This document shows positions 7,513 through 17,021 of a DNA stretch of 64,000 nucleotides, one piece after another (positions within the stretch are counted from its first letter, which is position 1; each line of letters starts with the position of its first letter). The notes under the pieces are model-generated. The model saw only the letters and a program-made list of their open reading frames with translations, ran no database searches and was not told where the DNA came from. The stretch is from Treponema sp. Lineage in GTDB: Bacteria; Spirochaetota; Spirochaetia; Treponematales; Breznakiellaceae. A program made the translations under genes and the position numbers. The stretch covers positions 1 to 64,000 of the forward strand of contig WQXU01000014.1 in assembly GCA_009781635.1 (NCBI GenBank), written 5' to 3'.

Positions 7513-7621
7513 GGGGTGGGGGGTAGGGAATGGGGGTTGGGGAGTGGGGAATGGGGGGTAGGGAATGGGGAGTGGGGAATGGGGGGTGGGGAGTGGGGGG
7601 TGGGGAGTGGGGGAATAGGGG
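7497..7621. repeat. 125-bp G-tract repeat, G-quadruplex-prone
   Basis: Degenerate GGGGAGT / GGGGAAT / GGGGGGT units with more than a dozen runs of three to six G on the plus strand and almost no C. It begins in the last codons of the nuclease-family gene and ends 19 bp from the convergent TPR gene stop. Plus-strand RNA could fold into G-quadruplexes; minus-strand RNA would be C-rich and G-poor, like a Rho loading site. It may act as a two-way transcription boundary. Confidence 0.85.
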
Positions 7622-7640
7622 TCAGATTATTATTGGCTCT

Positions 7641-9014
7641 TTATTTTTTTAGTGCTGCTGTTTTTGCATCCAGGGAATTGAGTATTACCTGCAGTCTTTC
7701 TTTTTCTATCAGATCGATGAGCCGCGCTTCTGTATACCTTTTTGCCTCGTCAGAATATTGACCGACTGTAATGGAAATACCCTTGCCGGCTTTCACTTCT
7801 TTCAGGTGCGAATGAAAATCCCTTACGATCAACTCTCCGATAGAACCCTGTGTTCTTATAAAACGGAACATAATCAGATCTGACCATTTGCTTGTATCAA
7901 CCTCGGCAAGTATGTCAGCCCATTCAGCCTTATTAACAGTAATATTCGTAATTTTTATTTTGGCTTTTCCAAAATAGGTCATTACAATTTTCCTGCAGAG
8001 AGCTATAAAATCTGCGGAAGAGCCCATAAGGAATATCTGCAGATTACGGTTAGCGCTTAATTCGATATATTTGTTTAAAAGGACGGTAACATCTTTATAT
8101 GAAGGATTTTCCGCATGTAATTGTTTTAAATAAGGTATTGCCTTGCTGATTTCGTTTAACTTAATCAGGGTTGTAGCAATCTTGTATCGAAGTTCCGCAA
8201 GAATATCAATCTTGATATTCGCATGTCTTAATCCGATTTCAAAATCCTGAATTGCAGCCTCATACTGCCTTGTTTCAAGATGTATGGTTCCGGCAATTAA
8301 ACATGAATTGGGTCCCATTACAGGATCGGCGCGCAGGTGATTAAAAATCCGCAGGGCCTGCTCAACCTGGTTCGCCTCGTGATAACATTCTGCAAGCGTA
8401 TAAAGCGATTCCTTATCTTCCGGGGCCAGATCTATAGCCTTGCGTATGAAACTCATTGCCTCTTTTGGCTTCTTTAATCTGAAAAGCGCATGACCAAGGT
8501 AACGCAGAACAGAAGGGCTGTCCGGATCCTGGATGCGCGCCTGCTGCAGAAGCTGAACAGCTTTTTCATAATTTTTTCTTTCAAACTCAAGTACGCCAAG
8601 TTCAAAATTTACTTCATAGTTGTCCTGTCTGATGGCTCTGGCTGTTGAAAAGGCCTTATAAGCCTGATCCAGCATGCTGAGTTTACGGGCTGAAATGCCA
8701 TATCTTAAAAAAACCTGGAAATTATCAACACCCCTGATCAGCTGATTCATTGCTACATGATCTGAGAGTGTCTCATATGTCCTCATGGCCTTGTCCCAGT
8801 TTGATTCATCAAAAAATGCATTGGCAACTATGTAGAGAGCTTCTGGGTCATTAGGGTTTTGGTTAAGCCTTTTTTTCGCATCTCTTAAGACAATGTCATC
8901 ATCACCTGAACCCTTTCTTCCGCCAAAGGAAAATTTGCCGGCAAATCCCCTCAGCAAAAAAACAAGGCTGACAACGAGAATAATGGCAAGTATGCCTATA
9001 AAAACAGGATCCAT
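7641..9014 (-). CDS. membrane-anchored TPR protein with Mrr-like C-terminal domain
   Basis: 457 aa. One N-terminal membrane segment (residues 4-24), about seven TPR units between residues 45 and 320 (for example LGHALFRLKKPKEAMSFIRK), then a C-terminal domain where DLIMFRFIRTQGSIGEL and QYSDEAKRYTEARLIDLIEK resemble restriction-endonuclease-like Mrr_cat domains. The catalytic D/ExK signature is not clear, so this domain may be inactive. Likely a scaffold at the inner membrane. Divergent from the LysM gene. Confidence 0.75.
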   Translation of the reverse strand: MDPVFIGILAIILVVSLVFLLRGFAGKFSFGGRKGSGDDDIVLRDAKKRLNQNPNDPEALYIVANAFFDESNWDKAMRTYETLSDHVAMNQLIRGVDNFQVFLRYGISARKLSMLDQAYKAFSTARAIRQDNYEVNFELGVLEFERKNYEKAVQLLQQARIQDPDSPSVLRYLGHALFRLKKPKEAMSFIRKAIDLAPEDKESLYTLAECYHEANQVEQALRIFNHLRADPVMGPNSCLIAGTIHLETRQYEAAIQDFEIGLRHANIKIDILAELRYKIATTLIKLNEISKAIPYLKQLHAENPSYKDVTVLLNKYIELSANRNLQIFLMGSSADFIALCRKIVMTYFGKAKIKITNITVNKAEWADILAEVDTSKWSDLIMFRFIRTQGSIGELIVRDFHSHLKEVKAGKGISITVGQYSDEAKRYTEARLIDLIEKERLQVILNSLDAKTAALKK

Positions 9015-9122
9015 GACTTATATTATCGGTTATTTCTAAATTTTTTAATACTGGTTTAGCTAACATTTATATTAATATTGCATAAAATAGGTTAAATATG
9101 CAGCAAATTGGGCCATTTACTA

Positions 9123-9152
9123 TTGACATAAGGTATATTCAGCGCATAAACT
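9123..9152 (+). promoter_or_regulatory. probable promoter of the LysM gene
   Basis: TTGACA (9123-9128), 18-bp spacer, TAAACT (9147-9152). The gene starts at 9210 behind AGGAG (9198-9202), leaving a leader of about 50 nt. Confidence 0.5.
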
Positions 9153-9209
9153 GTAGTATATGCCTTTAAAACGGCAAATACGACCATAGTAATCGTTAGG
9201 AGCAATCCA

Positions 9210-10184
9210 ATGGCATCAAATATTGGTATAAAGATCGCTAACGGGGATTTTTATCCCATAATGGAAGAAAATTCCTCAATCAAAAAAAGGCTGATTCTCA
9301 CCACAGTACACGATGATCAGCCAAGTGTTCAAATTGATTTATACAGAAGTCAGCAGGGTACCATGCCGGATGCCCAGTATATCGGCAGCCTTGTTGTTGA
9401 AAATATAAAGGCAAAACCCAAGGGTGAGCCTTCTATCGAAATGGTTATTTCCTCCGACAATAACGGCGATATAGTTGCCGATGCCATAGACCTTGATACG
9501 GGCGCCAACGGCGAACATTATGTTTTAACTGTTTCATTAAGATCGCTTGATGAAACTTCGCGTGATATGGAAATTCCTGATTTTGAACTTGAAACCAACG
9601 AAGAGCCGCCTTCCGGTCTGTACAATCAAGCCAGCAAAATACGGCAGCAGCAGCAAAAAAAATCTTCCAAGGCATGGATTTTTATTTTACTTATTGTGCT
9701 TCTATTGTTGGGGCTTCTTGCGGCATGGCTCTTCTTTTTAGGGGGGATGGATCTTGTACGTTCTTATTTAAACAGACCGGCAGTTGAACAGGTAGTAAGA
9801 CAGCCGGAACCTGAGCCTGTAAGACTGCCAGAGCCGGAACCTGTGAGAATTACTGAACCGGAACCGGTAAGACAGACGGAGCCTGTCCAGCAGGTAATTG
9901 AGCCTCCGCCTGTAATTCAGGCGCCTGCTGCGCCTCCGGCGCCAAGACAGCCTGCAGTAAGCAGTTCAGGGCGTAATCCGCCTGTTGCATCTTACAATGT
10001 GCCTGCAACTATTCCCAGGGAAGGTGTTAATTACAGAATTCGCTGGGGCGATACCTTATGGGACATCTCTGAAGCATTTTACCGCGATCCGTGGCAGTAC
10101 CCAAGGATAGCAAGGCATAATAATATTCGTAATCCGAATTTAATTATTTCCGGCAGAACAATCCGCATTCCTCCAAGAAATTAA
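9210..10184 (+). CDS. LysM-domain envelope protein
   Basis: 324 aa. A cytoplasmic N-terminal domain (about 1-145, family not recognised) precedes one membrane segment (about 153-176), a Pro/Glu/Val/Arg repeat linker (units such as PEPEPVR, about 190-250) and a C-terminal LysM module (GVNYRIRWGDTLWDISEAF ... NLIISGRTIRIP). LysM binds the glycan strands of peptidoglycan, so the protein probably spans from cytoplasm to cell wall. Followed by a lytic transglycosylase gene, which supports a role in wall remodelling. Confidence 0.85.
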   Translation: MASNIGIKIANGDFYPIMEENSSIKKRLILTTVHDDQPSVQIDLYRSQQGTMPDAQYIGSLVVENIKAKPKGEPSIEMVISSDNNGDIVADAIDLDTGANGEHYVLTVSLRSLDETSRDMEIPDFELETNEEPPSGLYNQASKIRQQQQKKSSKAWIFILLIVLLLLGLLAAWLFFLGGMDLVRSYLNRPAVEQVVRQPEPEPVRLPEPEPVRITEPEPVRQTEPVQQVIEPPPVIQAPAAPPAPRQPAVSSSGRNPPVASYNVPATIPREGVNYRIRWGDTLWDISEAFYRDPWQYPRIARHNNIRNPNLIISGRTIRIPPRN

Positions 10185-10231
10185 TTTTTTCAGCGTACGG
10201 AGGAATTAAAATTTTTAAACCGCAAACCTGC

Positions 10232-12301
10232 ATGAACCGGCATATAAGAACAAAAAAAACTGTTATATATGCTAGTTGTGTTTACTCGATTCGCGCTTTT
10301 TTATTCCTGTTATTTTTTATTCTTGTAAACTCATGCGTGTCTCATCAGGAGCAGGTGTCGTATGATTGTTTTTACCGGGGATTGCTCATTTCAGATAATA
10401 ATGCCGAAAAAGTAAGGCTCTTTGAAAGCGCGCTTTCAAATCCCAATGAATTTGTAAGGAATGCCGCTTCTGAAAGACTTGCGATTTTAATGTTGCAGGG
10501 AGTTGAGCTTTCCGCAAATACAATCAGTGCGGTGCATCAGCAGGCCGGCGGCTTCTGGGCATCAGTATTCGAAATTATTGCATCCTTGGAAAATAATACA
10601 GTTGCAGGTAACAGGGACAAGGCTCTCTCTTTTCTGCTTAACGTTGAACATAATTCAGAGTCGTTTGATCATGCAAGGCTTTATCTTCTTGGAGAACTGA
10701 AAAAAAATGAACTGCATTTCTCTGAAACCGAGATGGCTGCCATTGAAGGGCATCATGCTGTTGTAAAATTAAGATACAATGATGCATTAAGATTTTTCAG
10801 AACCTTTCAGGGAAGCGGCGCAACAAGCGGCTTTTGGCCTTCGCAAATACCGGATTTGTTTTTGGAGTTTCCAAACCTGATTAACGATTTGGGCAGGGCT
10901 TTTCAGTATACGTCAACCGGAAGCGAAGGGCTGAATTTGTTTTTAGGATGGGAATCCGGCCTGCAAGGTGAGTGCGATGATATTCGGTTCAGGCTTGTAT
11001 TTTATGCTGCAAGAATTGCGCGGCGTATGGGAGGGGGAAATATTGCAAATGCAGTTTCTCTTTTTGAACGCGCGCTTGTCCTGTCACCGGATTACGAACA
11101 GCAGGACGCATGCATTTGGTATATTCTGGATGCATTAGTAAGCGGCCCTACTTCTGTTTTTTATGAACAACTGGAAAGATTTATTCCGTATTGGCATAAC
11201 GATAATTATTTTAGCGGTATTTTGGAGAGATACATTGTCAGGCTTGTTACGGGGCGCGAATGGAGAAGAGTAATAAACGTTTTTAATTTATTAAAAGACA
11301 CAAACGCTGCCATGAAAGCAGGCTATGCATGGTTGGTTGCACGGGCGCTTGAAGAAGGTTATCTTACAGCAGGAGACAGACAACTGGCAGCGCGGGCGGC
11401 AAGGGTGGATAATGCATCGCTGGGTTCACTTGTTTTTTACCGGATTGCATATGACGTTGACGAAACAATGACATTGCCGGTTCTTTACTACCGCATGCAA
11501 AGCGCAAAAGCGCTGGGTTTGCCGCTGTTGATTTTACCGGAAGAAAATGTTGAACCTGATGAAGACACTGAAACAGAACTGCAGGAGACTCATTCATTTG
11601 CGCTTGAGTTTCTTCTTGGTTTTTTCTCCAATGATGCTGTAGGCCTTTCAATACCTTATATAAGGCAGATGGAAAACATGCTTACCCCGGAGGAGCTGCG
11701 TATTGTCGCACAAGCCCTTTATGACGCCCATGTATATCCCCAGTCCATGAGGCTTGCTTCCCTTAATATATCCAGAGAGGATTATATAAAAGACAGGCGC
11801 GATTATGAATTAATGTTTCCGCGTCCTTATCTGGAGTTGATAGAAACTAACGCAATGCAATTTGAAATAGCGCCCTCTTTGCTTTTTGCTCTTATCCGCG
11901 CAGAAAGCGCATTCCAAAGCGCTGTTGTCTCGCGGGCAGGAGCGGTCGGTTTGTCGCAGCTTATGCCGGCCACCGCGCTGGAGCAGGCAGAACGCATAAA
12001 ACGCAGGGGCGGCCCTGATTTCCTGGGCCCTGATAATATTGTCGATTCTGCCAATCCCTACGCGAATGTTTATATTGGTTCTTACTACTATAATTTTCTG
12101 TTAAGCCGTTTTGACAATAATGAACAGCTTGCGCTGATGTCGTATAACGGCGGGCAGACGCGTGTTCGCCGCTGGTTTAATGCCGGTAATCTGCCTGCGG
12201 ATTTATTGGTGGAAACTGTAACGATTTTTGAAACAAGAGATTACGGCAGAAGGGTTCCCGCTTTCGGCAGAATTTATGAGGAACTCTATTACGGGAATTA
12301 A
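10232..12301 (+). CDS. soluble lytic murein transglycosylase lipoprotein (Slt family)
   Basis: 689 aa. Signal peptide with lipobox LVNSC, a long helical superhelix (about 40-540) like the Slt70 U-domain, and a C-terminal GH23 domain. Catalytic Glu lies in LIRAESAF, followed by AVGLSQLMPATA and ALMSYNGGQTRV. It would cleave the MurNAc-GlcNAc bond to give 1,6-anhydro ends. Downstream of the LysM gene with a 47-bp gap. The stop overlaps the convergent aminopeptidase gene by 4 bp. Confidence 0.9.
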   Translation: MNRHIRTKKTVIYASCVYSIRAFLFLLFFILVNSCVSHQEQVSYDCFYRGLLISDNNAEKVRLFESALSNPNEFVRNAASERLAILMLQGVELSANTISAVHQQAGGFWASVFEIIASLENNTVAGNRDKALSFLLNVEHNSESFDHARLYLLGELKKNELHFSETEMAAIEGHHAVVKLRYNDALRFFRTFQGSGATSGFWPSQIPDLFLEFPNLINDLGRAFQYTSTGSEGLNLFLGWESGLQGECDDIRFRLVFYAARIARRMGGGNIANAVSLFERALVLSPDYEQQDACIWYILDALVSGPTSVFYEQLERFIPYWHNDNYFSGILERYIVRLVTGREWRRVINVFNLLKDTNAAMKAGYAWLVARALEEGYLTAGDRQLAARAARVDNASLGSLVFYRIAYDVDETMTLPVLYYRMQSAKALGLPLLILPEENVEPDEDTETELQETHSFALEFLLGFFSNDAVGLSIPYIRQMENMLTPEELRIVAQALYDAHVYPQSMRLASLNISREDYIKDRRDYELMFPRPYLELIETNAMQFEIAPSLLFALIRAESAFQSAVVSRAGAVGLSQLMPATALEQAERIKRRGGPDFLGPDNIVDSANPYANVYIGSYYYNFLLSRFDNNEQLALMSYNGGQTRVRRWFNAGNLPADLLVETVTIFETRDYGRRVPAFGRIYEELYYGN

Positions 12302-13344
12302 AGCGGCATTAGAGCGTTTTCAAGCTGAGCTCTTAAATCGCCGTTTTTTGCCCTTATTGTTTTTGCGGCTGCAATAAAAGCGCCTAGATTGCTACCTGAG
12401 AGTTCATAAAGATCATCGTAAAAATTATCATCTGTATAATAAAGCCTGTAAAGTTCAAGAAAGGCATTGTTGATTAATATTTCGGAAAAAAACCTGTAAT
12501 TATCGCTTGAAAAACGGCTTTCATATTCGTCATCGAACCTCTTTTTTGCCGCGCTTATAATACTGTCTTTACCGGTTAAAATCTCCTCTCTGGAAGCACA
12601 GCTTGAATAAAGCGCATCCAGTTCTGCAATCAGTTTCTGAATGAATGCAATATAATTTTGACTGTCAATATTGGAATCTAACATTTGACGGTATTCCGCA
12701 GAATCAAGCCCGTAACGCTTTTCCATGAAGATACGCGCTCCCTTATTACCGATAAATTCCGCAAGCTCTTCGTTGAATTTAGCCTGTCCCTTTATAAAGA
12801 CAGTTGCATGCACAAGCTCGTGGATTATAAGAGCGGCAAGCCTTTCTGTTGAATAATTCTGCATATATGAAAAAAGCGGATCTTTAAACCAGCCAAGGGT
12901 GCTAAAGGCATCTACTCCCCGCAGCCACACATCAAGGCCCTGTTTTTCCAGCCTGTCCCTTTCCTTCCGCGCATCCTCTATTTTAAAAAAACCTTTGTAG
13001 GGCAGTTTACCCACAACCGGGTAATTCCACTCATACCGCCTGAAGGAATCTTTTGCAGACGCGGAAACTATCGCAGCAAGATAATTCCTGTCAATTTCTA
13101 CATATCTTGTATAATTGCGGCTTTCTGCAAGGCCAAGCTCATTCATTGCAAATGCGCGGATATCTTTTACAAGCTGTACAAAATCATCATTATCGACCTG
13201 TTCAAGGGGTATTGCCCTGTTCAGGTAGCCAAGCATGGTTATACCCTGAGTGATTGTGTAACACCCCGATAATAATATACAGGCAGACATAAAAATAATT
13301 GCAGAAAAAAAAGGCGGCAGATGGCAGATTCTGATATTACCCAT
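12298..13344 (-). CDS. predicted zinc aminopeptidase lipoprotein (COG4324 type)
   Basis: 348 aa. Lipobox LLSGC near residue 28, then the zinc-peptidase motif LIIHELVHATVF with a downstream glutamate in NEELAEFIGNKG. Matches the Aminopep family (PF10023) of membrane-linked putative aminopeptidases of unknown substrate. The AAGGGG ribosome binding site supports the start. Convergent, 4-bp overlap with the transglycosylase gene. Confidence 0.8.
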   Translation of the reverse strand: MGNIRICHLPPFFSAIIFMSACILLSGCYTITQGITMLGYLNRAIPLEQVDNDDFVQLVKDIRAFAMNELGLAESRNYTRYVEIDRNYLAAIVSASAKDSFRRYEWNYPVVGKLPYKGFFKIEDARKERDRLEKQGLDVWLRGVDAFSTLGWFKDPLFSYMQNYSTERLAALIIHELVHATVFIKGQAKFNEELAEFIGNKGARIFMEKRYGLDSAEYRQMLDSNIDSQNYIAFIQKLIAELDALYSSCASREEILTGKDSIISAAKKRFDDEYESRFSSDNYRFFSEILINNAFLELYRLYYTDDNFYDDLYELSGSNLGAFIAAAKTIRAKNGDLRAQLENALMPL

Positions 13345-13449
13345 AAAACCCCTTAATAAGCGGTTTAAAACGCCGCAAATCCGCTTTTATACTTGCATTT
13401 TATTAATTATTATTCTATCATAGGCGAGTGGTTTTTCCAGGAGGACAGT

Positions 13450-14439
13450 ATGACTAGACCGGTAACATTATTTTCGGGACAGTGGGCTGATATGCCCTTT
13501 GAAAAGTTTTGTGAGAAAGCCAAGGCATTCGGATACGATGGGATTGAAATTTCCTGTTACGGCGATCACCTGGATTTAAAAAAAGCGGCAACGGATCCCA
13601 AATATGTTGAGGATCGCAAGAATATCCTGAAAAATCATGGTTTGAAAATATGGTCTATAGGAACATATTTAACCGGGCAGTGCGTCAGCGACAGCGAAGA
13701 CCCGTGTTTAAGCGGTTTTGTACCTTCAAACATTGCGGGAAAACCTGATGAAATCCGCAAGTGGGCAACTCAGGAAATGAAATATGCCGCTGCCGCCGCT
13801 AAAAACCTTGGCGTTAAAGTTATCACAGGTTTAATGGGAAACCCTGTCAGAGCCAGCTGGTACACATTCCCCAAAGCTTCCGAACAGATTATAACAGACG
13901 CTTATGCGCTTATTGGAAAATACTGGGCTCCAATCTTTGACGAGTTTGATAAAAGCAGCGTTAAGTTTGCTTTGGAAGTTCATCCTTCGGGAATCGCCTT
14001 TGATTATTATTCTGCAGAACGGCTGCTGAAGGAATTCAAGAACCGCAAAACCCTGGGCTTTAATTTTAATCCTTCTAATCTGGTCTGGCAGGGAATAACG
14101 CCTCATATTTTTATACGCGATTTTTTCAAATTTATTTTACATGTGCGTATGAAAGATGCAGCCGTTACCCTGGACGGCAGAACCGGAATCCTTGGCTCTT
14201 TCCTTCCATTCGGCGATGTTAAGCGCGGCTGGAATTTCCGTTCATTGGGTCACGGTGATGTTGATTTTGAAAATATTATCCGCGAGCTGAATGCGATTAA
14301 CTACAAGGGGCCGCTTTCGGTTGAATGGGAAGACTACGACATGAACAGGGAAATCGGCGTTAAAGAGGCCTGTGAATTTGTTAAAAATATCAATTTTTCA
14401 TCTTCCGATGTATCTGAAGATGCATCAAAGACAGAATAG
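13450..14439 (+). CDS. sugar phosphate isomerase/epimerase (xylose isomerase-like TIM barrel)
   Basis: 329 aa. Opens MTRPVTLFSGQWADMPFE and continues through typical AP-endonuclease-2 fold motifs: FGYDGIEISCYGDHLD, ALEVHPSGIAFD, and LSVEWEDYDMNREIGV near the end. Metal-binding Glu/His positions seem present. Acts on an unknown sugar or inositol derivative. The start at ATG 13450 is set by an AGGAGG 6 nt upstream. Single gene before tRNA-Val. Confidence 0.85.
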   Translation: MTRPVTLFSGQWADMPFEKFCEKAKAFGYDGIEISCYGDHLDLKKAATDPKYVEDRKNILKNHGLKIWSIGTYLTGQCVSDSEDPCLSGFVPSNIAGKPDEIRKWATQEMKYAAAAAKNLGVKVITGLMGNPVRASWYTFPKASEQIITDAYALIGKYWAPIFDEFDKSSVKFALEVHPSGIAFDYYSAERLLKEFKNRKTLGFNFNPSNLVWQGITPHIFIRDFFKFILHVRMKDAAVTLDGRTGILGSFLPFGDVKRGWNFRSLGHGDVDFENIIRELNAINYKGPLSVEWEDYDMNREIGVKEACEFVKNINFSSSDVSEDASKTE

Positions 14440-14454
14440 AAACTATGGAATTGC

Positions 14455-14527
14455 GGGCGATTAACTCAGTGGCGAGAGTACTACCTTCACACGGTAGGAG
14501 TCACTGGTTCGAATCCAGTATCGCCCA
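14455..14527 (+). tRNA. tRNA-Val (anticodon CAC)
   Basis: 73-nt cloverleaf. Acceptor stem GGGCGAT/ATCGCCC with A discriminator, anticodon stem CTACC/GGTAG with loop TTCACAC (anticodon CAC, reads GUG), T-arm CTGGTTCGAATCCAG. CCA not encoded. Confidence 0.93.
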
Positions 14528-14545
14528 CAATTTCATTTTGTCAGT

Positions 14546-15055
14546 TTAACCCTGTAAATCTACAAGAGATGCTGTATTTGAATTTATAAATGCGCTTCTT
14601 CCGCCTGCTGCATAGGGGTTGTTCCGCAGAGTCTTTATTTCTGAACGAAGCTCCAGCATGCGTTTTGAAAGCAGTTCCTTGTTCTTTGTTGAGCGTATAA
14701 CAGCTTCGCTTTTAAGTTTTTCAAGCGATGCTTTTAGATCCGGCACTTCTTCCTGATTATCAGAATGACTTCTGACCGAATAATACATTTCTTCCAGGGG
14801 ATCTATAACTTTTTGGATGGAGAAAATATCCGCAACTATTTTTTCTTCTATTTCAACATAGGTTAAAAGATCTTCGGCGCTGCCCGATTCAATTACGCCC
14901 TGCTGCTTGTCAAGTAAATCAAGATAGGAGCGAAACCTGTCTCTCTGCTGTGACAGCAGGATCTTAAAACGTTTCAAAACTGCAACTCTCTGGGCAAGTT
15001 CCGCCGAATCAATATTGGCTGTAACTGCGCTGCGTTCCTCTGTCATAACCGCCAT
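14546..15055 (-). CDS. FlgN-like flagellar chaperone
   Basis: 169 aa, almost fully helical (LLSQQRDRFRSYLDLLDKQQG, LKASLEKLKSEAV), with NPYAAGGRSAFIN near the C-terminus, as in many FlgN-type export chaperones for hook-associated proteins. Sits 14 bp after fliS, which supports the call. Sequence conservation in FlgN is low, so family assignment leans on context. Strong GGGAGGGG site before the ATG. Confidence 0.7.
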   Translation of the reverse strand: MAVMTEERSAVTANIDSAELAQRVAVLKRFKILLSQQRDRFRSYLDLLDKQQGVIESGSAEDLLTYVEIEEKIVADIFSIQKVIDPLEEMYYSVRSHSDNQEEVPDLKASLEKLKSEAVIRSTKNKELLSKRMLELRSEIKTLRNNPYAAGGRSAFINSNTASLVDLQG

Positions 15056-15069
15056 ATCCCCTCCCTAAA

Positions 15070-15516
15070 TTATCCTGCTATGTTCAAACCCACCGCTTCA
15101 CGGCCCGGTTGTTCGGCAGGTGTCTGGCTCGCAACAGCGCTCCATGTATTTCTCAATTCTGAAAGCATATTCCTTACTGCAAGCATTCTGCTTACATCCT
15201 GGCTTATATTCGCTTCTACAAGCTCCCTGTTAAACCATGTATACAGTGAAAATAAATTTTTGGAAATTTCACCGCCCTGTTCAAAGTCCAGGGAGACCAT
15301 AAGTTCTGTCAGGATTTCTTCGGTTTTCATCACGGCTTTGTTTATATGTTCAATTCTGCCGGGATCTTTTTTATCGCTTTTATTAAGTTCCAGAAACTCA
15401 ATTGCTTTTGTTAACTGTTTTACTGCCTCATCGTACAGCATTACAATAAGCTGCCCCTGACCTGCGGTTTTTATCTTTGTCTCTTTGTATGTAGATGATG
15501 CGTTTTTATATGCCAA
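15070..15516 (-). CDS. fliS: flagellin export chaperone FliS (TTG start)
   Basis: 148 aa. AYKNASSTYKETKIKTAGQ and LIVMLYDEAVKQLTKAIEF are classic FliS; it caps the flagellin C-terminus before export. The open frame extends six codons further from another TTG, but GAGGGG lies 6 nt before the internal TTG and family proteins begin MAYxNA, so translation most likely starts there. First gene of a fliS-flgN-like pair. Confidence 0.92.
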   Translation of the reverse strand: MAYKNASSTYKETKIKTAGQGQLIVMLYDEAVKQLTKAIEFLELNKSDKKDPGRIEHINKAVMKTEEILTELMVSLDFEQGGEISKNLFSLYTWFNRELVEANISQDVSRMLAVRNMLSELRNTWSAVASQTPAEQPGREAVGLNIAG

Positions 15517-15686
15517 AATAGACCCCTCAAGCAATTATCGGCATTTAAAAACTTTACTTTAGGACTTTGTTGGCTTTTTAACCATATAACAGGGTAAAAA
15601 AAATTATTGAGTCTATGCCGGAAAACGCCGAATTTCTAAGATATAGCTGTATTTATTTTTTGGGAGTAAAGAGGAGTGATTTTATT

Positions 15687-16364
15687 ATGAAGTTGAAACA
15701 GATAGCAGGTATTTTTTTTGTGATACAATTTGTATTTGTAACTCTTGGCTGTTTAGCTCCTGCACCGGCCCCAGAGCCCGCTCCAGCTCCTGCGCCTGTA
15801 CCCGTTACCGTATACAGAGACAGGGAAGTTGTAGACACAAGGATGCCCTTAACAATAGCAATTATCCAGAGGTTAAGAGATATACGTGATGATACGTCCA
15901 ATGATGTTATTGACAGTTTTCAATTGCATTTATTTTCCCGTATTACACTGGAGCGTGAATATATACAACCCAATGACGGACGCGATCCCGATGGAAGGGC
16001 AAGGTTTGAGAATGTGCATGTAAAGGAAGTAATAACAATAAATGATCAGACAGAGGGACAGGTAATAAGAGTTGAAAACAGAAGCGGCGGAGAGATTTTG
16101 CTGTATGTCAGTTTTGACGACATTGATGATTTTTTGGTGTTCTCAAGCAGAACCATTAACCCAGACGGCTTCTTCAATTTGGTGTATGAACCCAGCACTA
16201 TGATATCGATAAACGGAGACGAAAAGGGATGGGTTAATTACGGAGGATTCCGTTACAGGGTAAGATATGTAGGGGAAAGGTCTCCCTATTTACTGATAAA
16301 ATTATCGCAAAGCAATATAGACAGAATAAATTCACGCACCTTGGGCGGAAGAAGGATTCAATAA
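15687..16364 (+). CDS. lipoprotein of unknown function with Ala-Pro linker
   Basis: 225 aa. Signal peptide with lipobox TLGC at about residue 20, followed at once by an Ala/Pro/Glu repeat linker (APAPAPEPAPAPAP). The rest is a mostly beta domain with GGEILLYVSFDDIDDF and GFRYRVRYVGERSPYLLIKL. I do not recognise the family. ATG chosen for its AGGAG site. The 3' end overlaps the convergent rsmG by 33 bp. Confidence 0.65.
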   Translation: MKLKQIAGIFFVIQFVFVTLGCLAPAPAPEPAPAPAPVPVTVYRDREVVDTRMPLTIAIIQRLRDIRDDTSNDVIDSFQLHLFSRITLEREYIQPNDGRDPDGRARFENVHVKEVITINDQTEGQVIRVENRSGGEILLYVSFDDIDDFLVFSSRTINPDGFFNLVYEPSTMISINGDEKGWVNYGGFRYRVRYVGERSPYLLIKLSQSNIDRINSRTLGGRRIQ

Positions 16365-17021
16365 TTCTTTTTTAATCACAAGTAAATGTCTCTCTTCATC
16401 CAGGAAAGGAACCTGGCAGGGGATGATCTGCCAGTCTGCCTGCAGAGGTTTCATTTCTGCTTCTATCTTTTCGCGCCTTCCTTTGTAGGCGGCAATATGG
16501 CCTGCAGGCGCACATAATTTAAACAGTGTTTTAAGCAGTTTTGAATCCAGGGGTTTAAAGGCGCGGAATGTGATTAAATCAAATTTGCCGGATGCCTTTT
16601 CCAGTTCTTTTTCTTCTATATTAATATTTGAAAGAGATAATACTGCTTTAGTGTTTAATAAAAAGCCGGCTCTGCGTCCCATGCGTTCTATTAAAGTAAA
16701 GCTGCACTTTTGCAGGGCAATTGCAAGGGGAATACCGGGCAGCCCCGCTCCGGAGCCGGCATCTGCAATGGATTCATTTTTTGTTTTTAATAAATTATAG
16801 ATAATTCCCAAAGGCGCAAGGGAGTCAAGTATATGTTTTATAACAAGTTCATTTCTGTCATTCGTTCCAACAAGGCCGTAGGCAGGATTGAATGTTTCTA
16901 TTTCATTTATATAACGGTTAAGAAGCGGCACAACAGAAGGAGCAAGCAGATTATCAATTTCTGCATTGTTCTTGCGAAGAATATTTAATCCTTCTAAAAG
17001 TATGCCGCTGCTTTCATTCAT
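16332..17021 (-). CDS. rsmG: 16S rRNA m7G527 methyltransferase
   Basis: 229 aa. SAM-binding motif IADAGSGAGLPGIPLAIA, then FTLIERMGRRAGFL and FDLITFRAFKPL, all typical of RsmG (GidB), which methylates N7 of G527 of 16S rRNA. Starts directly after the symporter gene stop in the same direction (no gap), so probably co-transcribed. Confidence 0.92.
   Translation of the reverse strand: MNESSGILLEGLNILRKNNAEIDNLLAPSVVPLLNRYINEIETFNPAYGLVGTNDRNELVIKHILDSLAPLGIIYNLLKTKNESIADAGSGAGLPGIPLAIALQKCSFTLIERMGRRAGFLLNTKAVLSLSNINIEEKELEKASGKFDLITFRAFKPLDSKLLKTLFKLCAPAGHIAAYKGRREKIEAEMKPLQADWQIIPCQVPFLDEERHLLVIKKELLNPSSAQGA

Noticed and set aside
7516-7761. Plus-strand frame starting in the G-rich tract
   Set aside because: Gly/Trp/Val-rich low-complexity translation, then antisense to the TPR gene.
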